Assembly: GCA_029262995.1 (NCBI GenBank)
Contig: JAJCYH010000032.1
Span: 62,001 to 126,000, forward strand
Length of the DNA stretch: 64,000 nucleotides
Direction: 5' to 3'
From: Saprospiraceae bacterium
GTDB taxonomy: Bacteria > Bacteroidota > Bacteroidia > Chitinophagales > Saprospiraceae
Position 1 is the stretch's first letter. Every line of letters begins with the position of its first letter. Shown in pieces: positions 62,328 through 64,000 of the stretch. The notes below the pieces were generated by a model. It did not search any database and was not told the DNA's origin. It saw only the letters and a program-made list of their open reading frames with translations. A program made the position numbers and the translations under genes.

Positions 62328-63957
62328 TTGTAAAAATAGGGTAGCAGAAACCGATACTTCTTCAAAGAATTATTACGACCTTATTGTGGTTGGAGGAGGG
62401 ATTACAGGAGCTGGAATTGCTTTGGACGCCATTAGCAGAGGGTTAAATGTGCTTCTGATCGAAAAGAATGATTTTGCATCGGGTACTAGTAGTAAGAGCA
62501 CTAAATTAATTCATGGAGGATTGAGATACCTGAAGCAGTTTGAATTTGCTTTGGTTAAAGAGTCTGGAACTGAACGCACAATTGTGCACTCTCTTGCGCC
62601 ACATCTTGTGCATCCAGAAAAAATGTTCCTACCAATAGTTAAAAATGGAAGCTTTAGTAAGTGGATGGCATCAATAGCTATTACTATATATGATATACTG
62701 GCAAAAGTAAAAAAGAAGGATCGAAATAAGAGTCTGAGTAAATCAGAAAGTTTGCTAGAAGAACCTTTGTTAAAAAAAGATATCGTTAAAGGAGGAGTGC
62801 TTTATTCTGAGTACAGAACAGATGATGCAAGACTAACCTTAGAGATAATTAAAAAAGCTCATAGTCTTGGAGCTGATATATTTTCTTATTGTGAGCAGAA
62901 GGAGTGGAAATATGAAGGGCAAAGGATATGTGGACTCATTGCCTATGATCATATTTTGGAAAGAGAAATTGCGTTTAATGCTAAGAATATTATATCTGCG
63001 GCTGGACCCTGGGTTGATGATTTAAGATATAAGGATAATTCCTTAAATGGTAAAAAATTGCAACTAAGCAAAGGAGCGCATTTGGTTTTTGATAGAGAGA
63101 GATTGCCAATTAGGCATTCCATTTATTTTGATGACTTTAAAGGAAGGATGTTATTCGCGATTCCTAGGTGGGGAATTACTTATGTTGGTACAACGGATAC
63201 CTATTTTCATGGAGATAAAGAATATGTTACTTGCAGTATTCAGGATGTAAATTATATTCTGTCAGCTGTTAATAATATGTTTGATATTAAGCCTATTAAA
63301 AAATCGGAAATTATATCTTCTTGGGCTGGATTGAGACCTTTGATAGCGGAGCCAGGAAAAAGCAGTAATGAAATCTCTAGGAAAGATGAAATATTTGAAT
63401 CAGACTCTGGATTGCTTTCAATTGCAGGCGGCAAACTTACTGGCTATCGAAAAATGGCAGAACGTATTATTGATTTAGTACAAGAAAAGGATCATAGTTT
63501 GTCTAAGAAAAAATGTCAAACCGAAAATCTGAGATTAACGGAAGCACCATTTGATGACTACAATCAAGTTTGTGATTTTATTCAAAAGATATCCGATCAG
63601 CTATTAAGGAAAGGCTATGAACCGAAAATAGCAGATTACTTAGTAAGCAATTATGGCAGACATTGTGAAATTGTATTATCTAATTCCGACTTGCTTTTGG
63701 ATCGAGTTCTTGATAAGGATATCGCCTTATTAACTGCAGAAATTAGATATTGTATTGAAAATGAAAACTGTTGGAAGCCCGAAGATTTCTTTATCAGAAG
63801 GTCCGGTATGTTATATTTTGATCCTGGAAGACTCTTGAAACATTTTGATCTAATATTAAAAGTATTCAGAGATGAATTTGATTGGGATGATATAAGTTTT
63901 GAGAATATTAAAAAATTAAGCTTACAGAGCGTTAGGTCATCGATAAATATAGTTTAA
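62311..63957 (+). CDS. glpD: Aerobic glycerol-3-phosphate dehydrogenase
   Basis: A 548-residue FAD enzyme oxidising glycerol 3-phosphate to dihydroxyacetone phosphate and passing electrons to menaquinone at the membrane. Seen: FAD loop VVGGGITGAGIALDA (near 26-40), FASGTSSKSTKLIHGGLRYL with the conserved Ser-rich block, WAGLRPLI, and the C-terminal DAO_C domain. ATG at 62311 is preferred to the TTG at 62293; it overlaps glpK by 17 nt. Length and motifs fit GlpD/GlpA-type single-subunit enzymes. Confidence 0.95.
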   Translation: MIRAFNCKNRVAETDTSSKNYYDLIVVGGGITGAGIALDAISRGLNVLLIEKNDFASGTSSKSTKLIHGGLRYLKQFEFALVKESGTERTIVHSLAPHLVHPEKMFLPIVKNGSFSKWMASIAITIYDILAKVKKKDRNKSLSKSESLLEEPLLKKDIVKGGVLYSEYRTDDARLTLEIIKKAHSLGADIFSYCEQKEWKYEGQRICGLIAYDHILEREIAFNAKNIISAAGPWVDDLRYKDNSLNGKKLQLSKGAHLVFDRERLPIRHSIYFDDFKGRMLFAIPRWGITYVGTTDTYFHGDKEYVTCSIQDVNYILSAVNNMFDIKPIKKSEIISSWAGLRPLIAEPGKSSNEISRKDEIFESDSGLLSIAGGKLTGYRKMAERIIDLVQEKDHSLSKKKCQTENLRLTEAPFDDYNQVCDFIQKISDQLLRKGYEPKIADYLVSNYGRHCEIVLSNSDLLLDRVLDKDIALLTAEIRYCIENENCWKPEDFFIRRSGMLYFDPGRLLKHFDLILKVFRDEFDWDDISFENIKKLSLQSVRSSINIV

Positions 63958-63958
63958 A

Positions 63959-64000
63959 CTATTCTTTCTTTTTTCGCAATTCCTGTTCCCACTGCCAAGC
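63959..64000 (-). CDS. C-terminal end of an unidentified protein
   Basis: The last 13 codons (AWQWEQELRKKKE) and TAG stop of a minus-strand reading frame run off the right edge. The charged, lysine-rich tail looks like a natural C-terminus, and the frame converges on glpD with a 1-nt gap. Too little is present to name it. Confidence 0.4.
   Translation of the reverse strand, partial: AWQWEQELRKKKE

Noticed and set aside
1-64000. tRNA, rRNA, CRISPR arrays, insertion sequences, prophage genes
   Set aside because: Reading the intergenic stretches showed no cloverleaf, regularly spaced repeats, transposase or integrase; the many short antisense ORFs are shadows of real genes.

Overview
The window is AT-rich chromosomal DNA from a member of the phylum Bacteroidota. 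The evidence is a PorT homologue and two secreted proteins with C-terminal type IX secretion (T9SS) sorting domains, bacillithiol synthase BshC, the Bacteroidota-type PurM, the DUF4295-rpmG-rpmB ribosomal cluster, and repeated -7 elements of the form TAnnTTTG in place of clear Shine-Dalgarno sites. The class is less certain; a free-living or marine Cytophagia/Saprospiria-like bacterium would fit. No tRNA, rRNA, insertion sequence, phage gene or CRISPR array was recognised.

Region 1 (about 0.6-19.3 kb, almost all on the minus strand) is a surface-polysaccharide locus. It encodes routes to UDP-xylose (ugd, uxs) and GDP-L-fucose (gmd, fcl), and three steps toward a 2,3-diacetamido-2,3-dideoxy-hexuronic acid (wlbA/wlbB/wlbC-like). 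It also has four glycosyltransferases, a two-gene ABC exporter and three different sulfotransferases. The most economical reading is a sulfated, fucose- and xylose-containing capsule or exopolysaccharide exported by an ABC transporter. A small beta-rich module with the signature GWAFD occurs alone in one protein and fused to a sulfotransferase in another. The UDP-GlcNAc dehydrogenase and PAPS-forming genes are not in the window.

Region 2 (19.4-24.1 kb, plus strand) is a membrane-glycosylation module: a large GT-C-like membrane protein split into two overlapping ORFs at an A7 run, a VanZ-like protein, and a DPM1-like GT2 that could make the polyprenyl-phosphate sugar donor.

Region 3 (24-60.5 kb) is mostly housekeeping: a dicarboxylate symporter, mnmD, mpl, pdhB, ychF, acpH, ubiE-porT, gyrA, dapB, hemE, accD, bshC, purM, purB, an LpxL-like acyltransferase, ccmF-ccmE, ftsY and DUF4295-rpmG-rpmB. 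Between these lie secreted proteins: two BNR/VPS10-type T9SS cargos, a TPR protein, beta-barrel proteins and a 47-residue lipoprotein. A divergent DinB/HxlR pair has a clear palindromic operator candidate.

Region 4 (60.5 kb to the end) is a glycerol catabolic operon, glpK-glpD, preceded by a long leader that contains a striking 17-bp inverted repeat.
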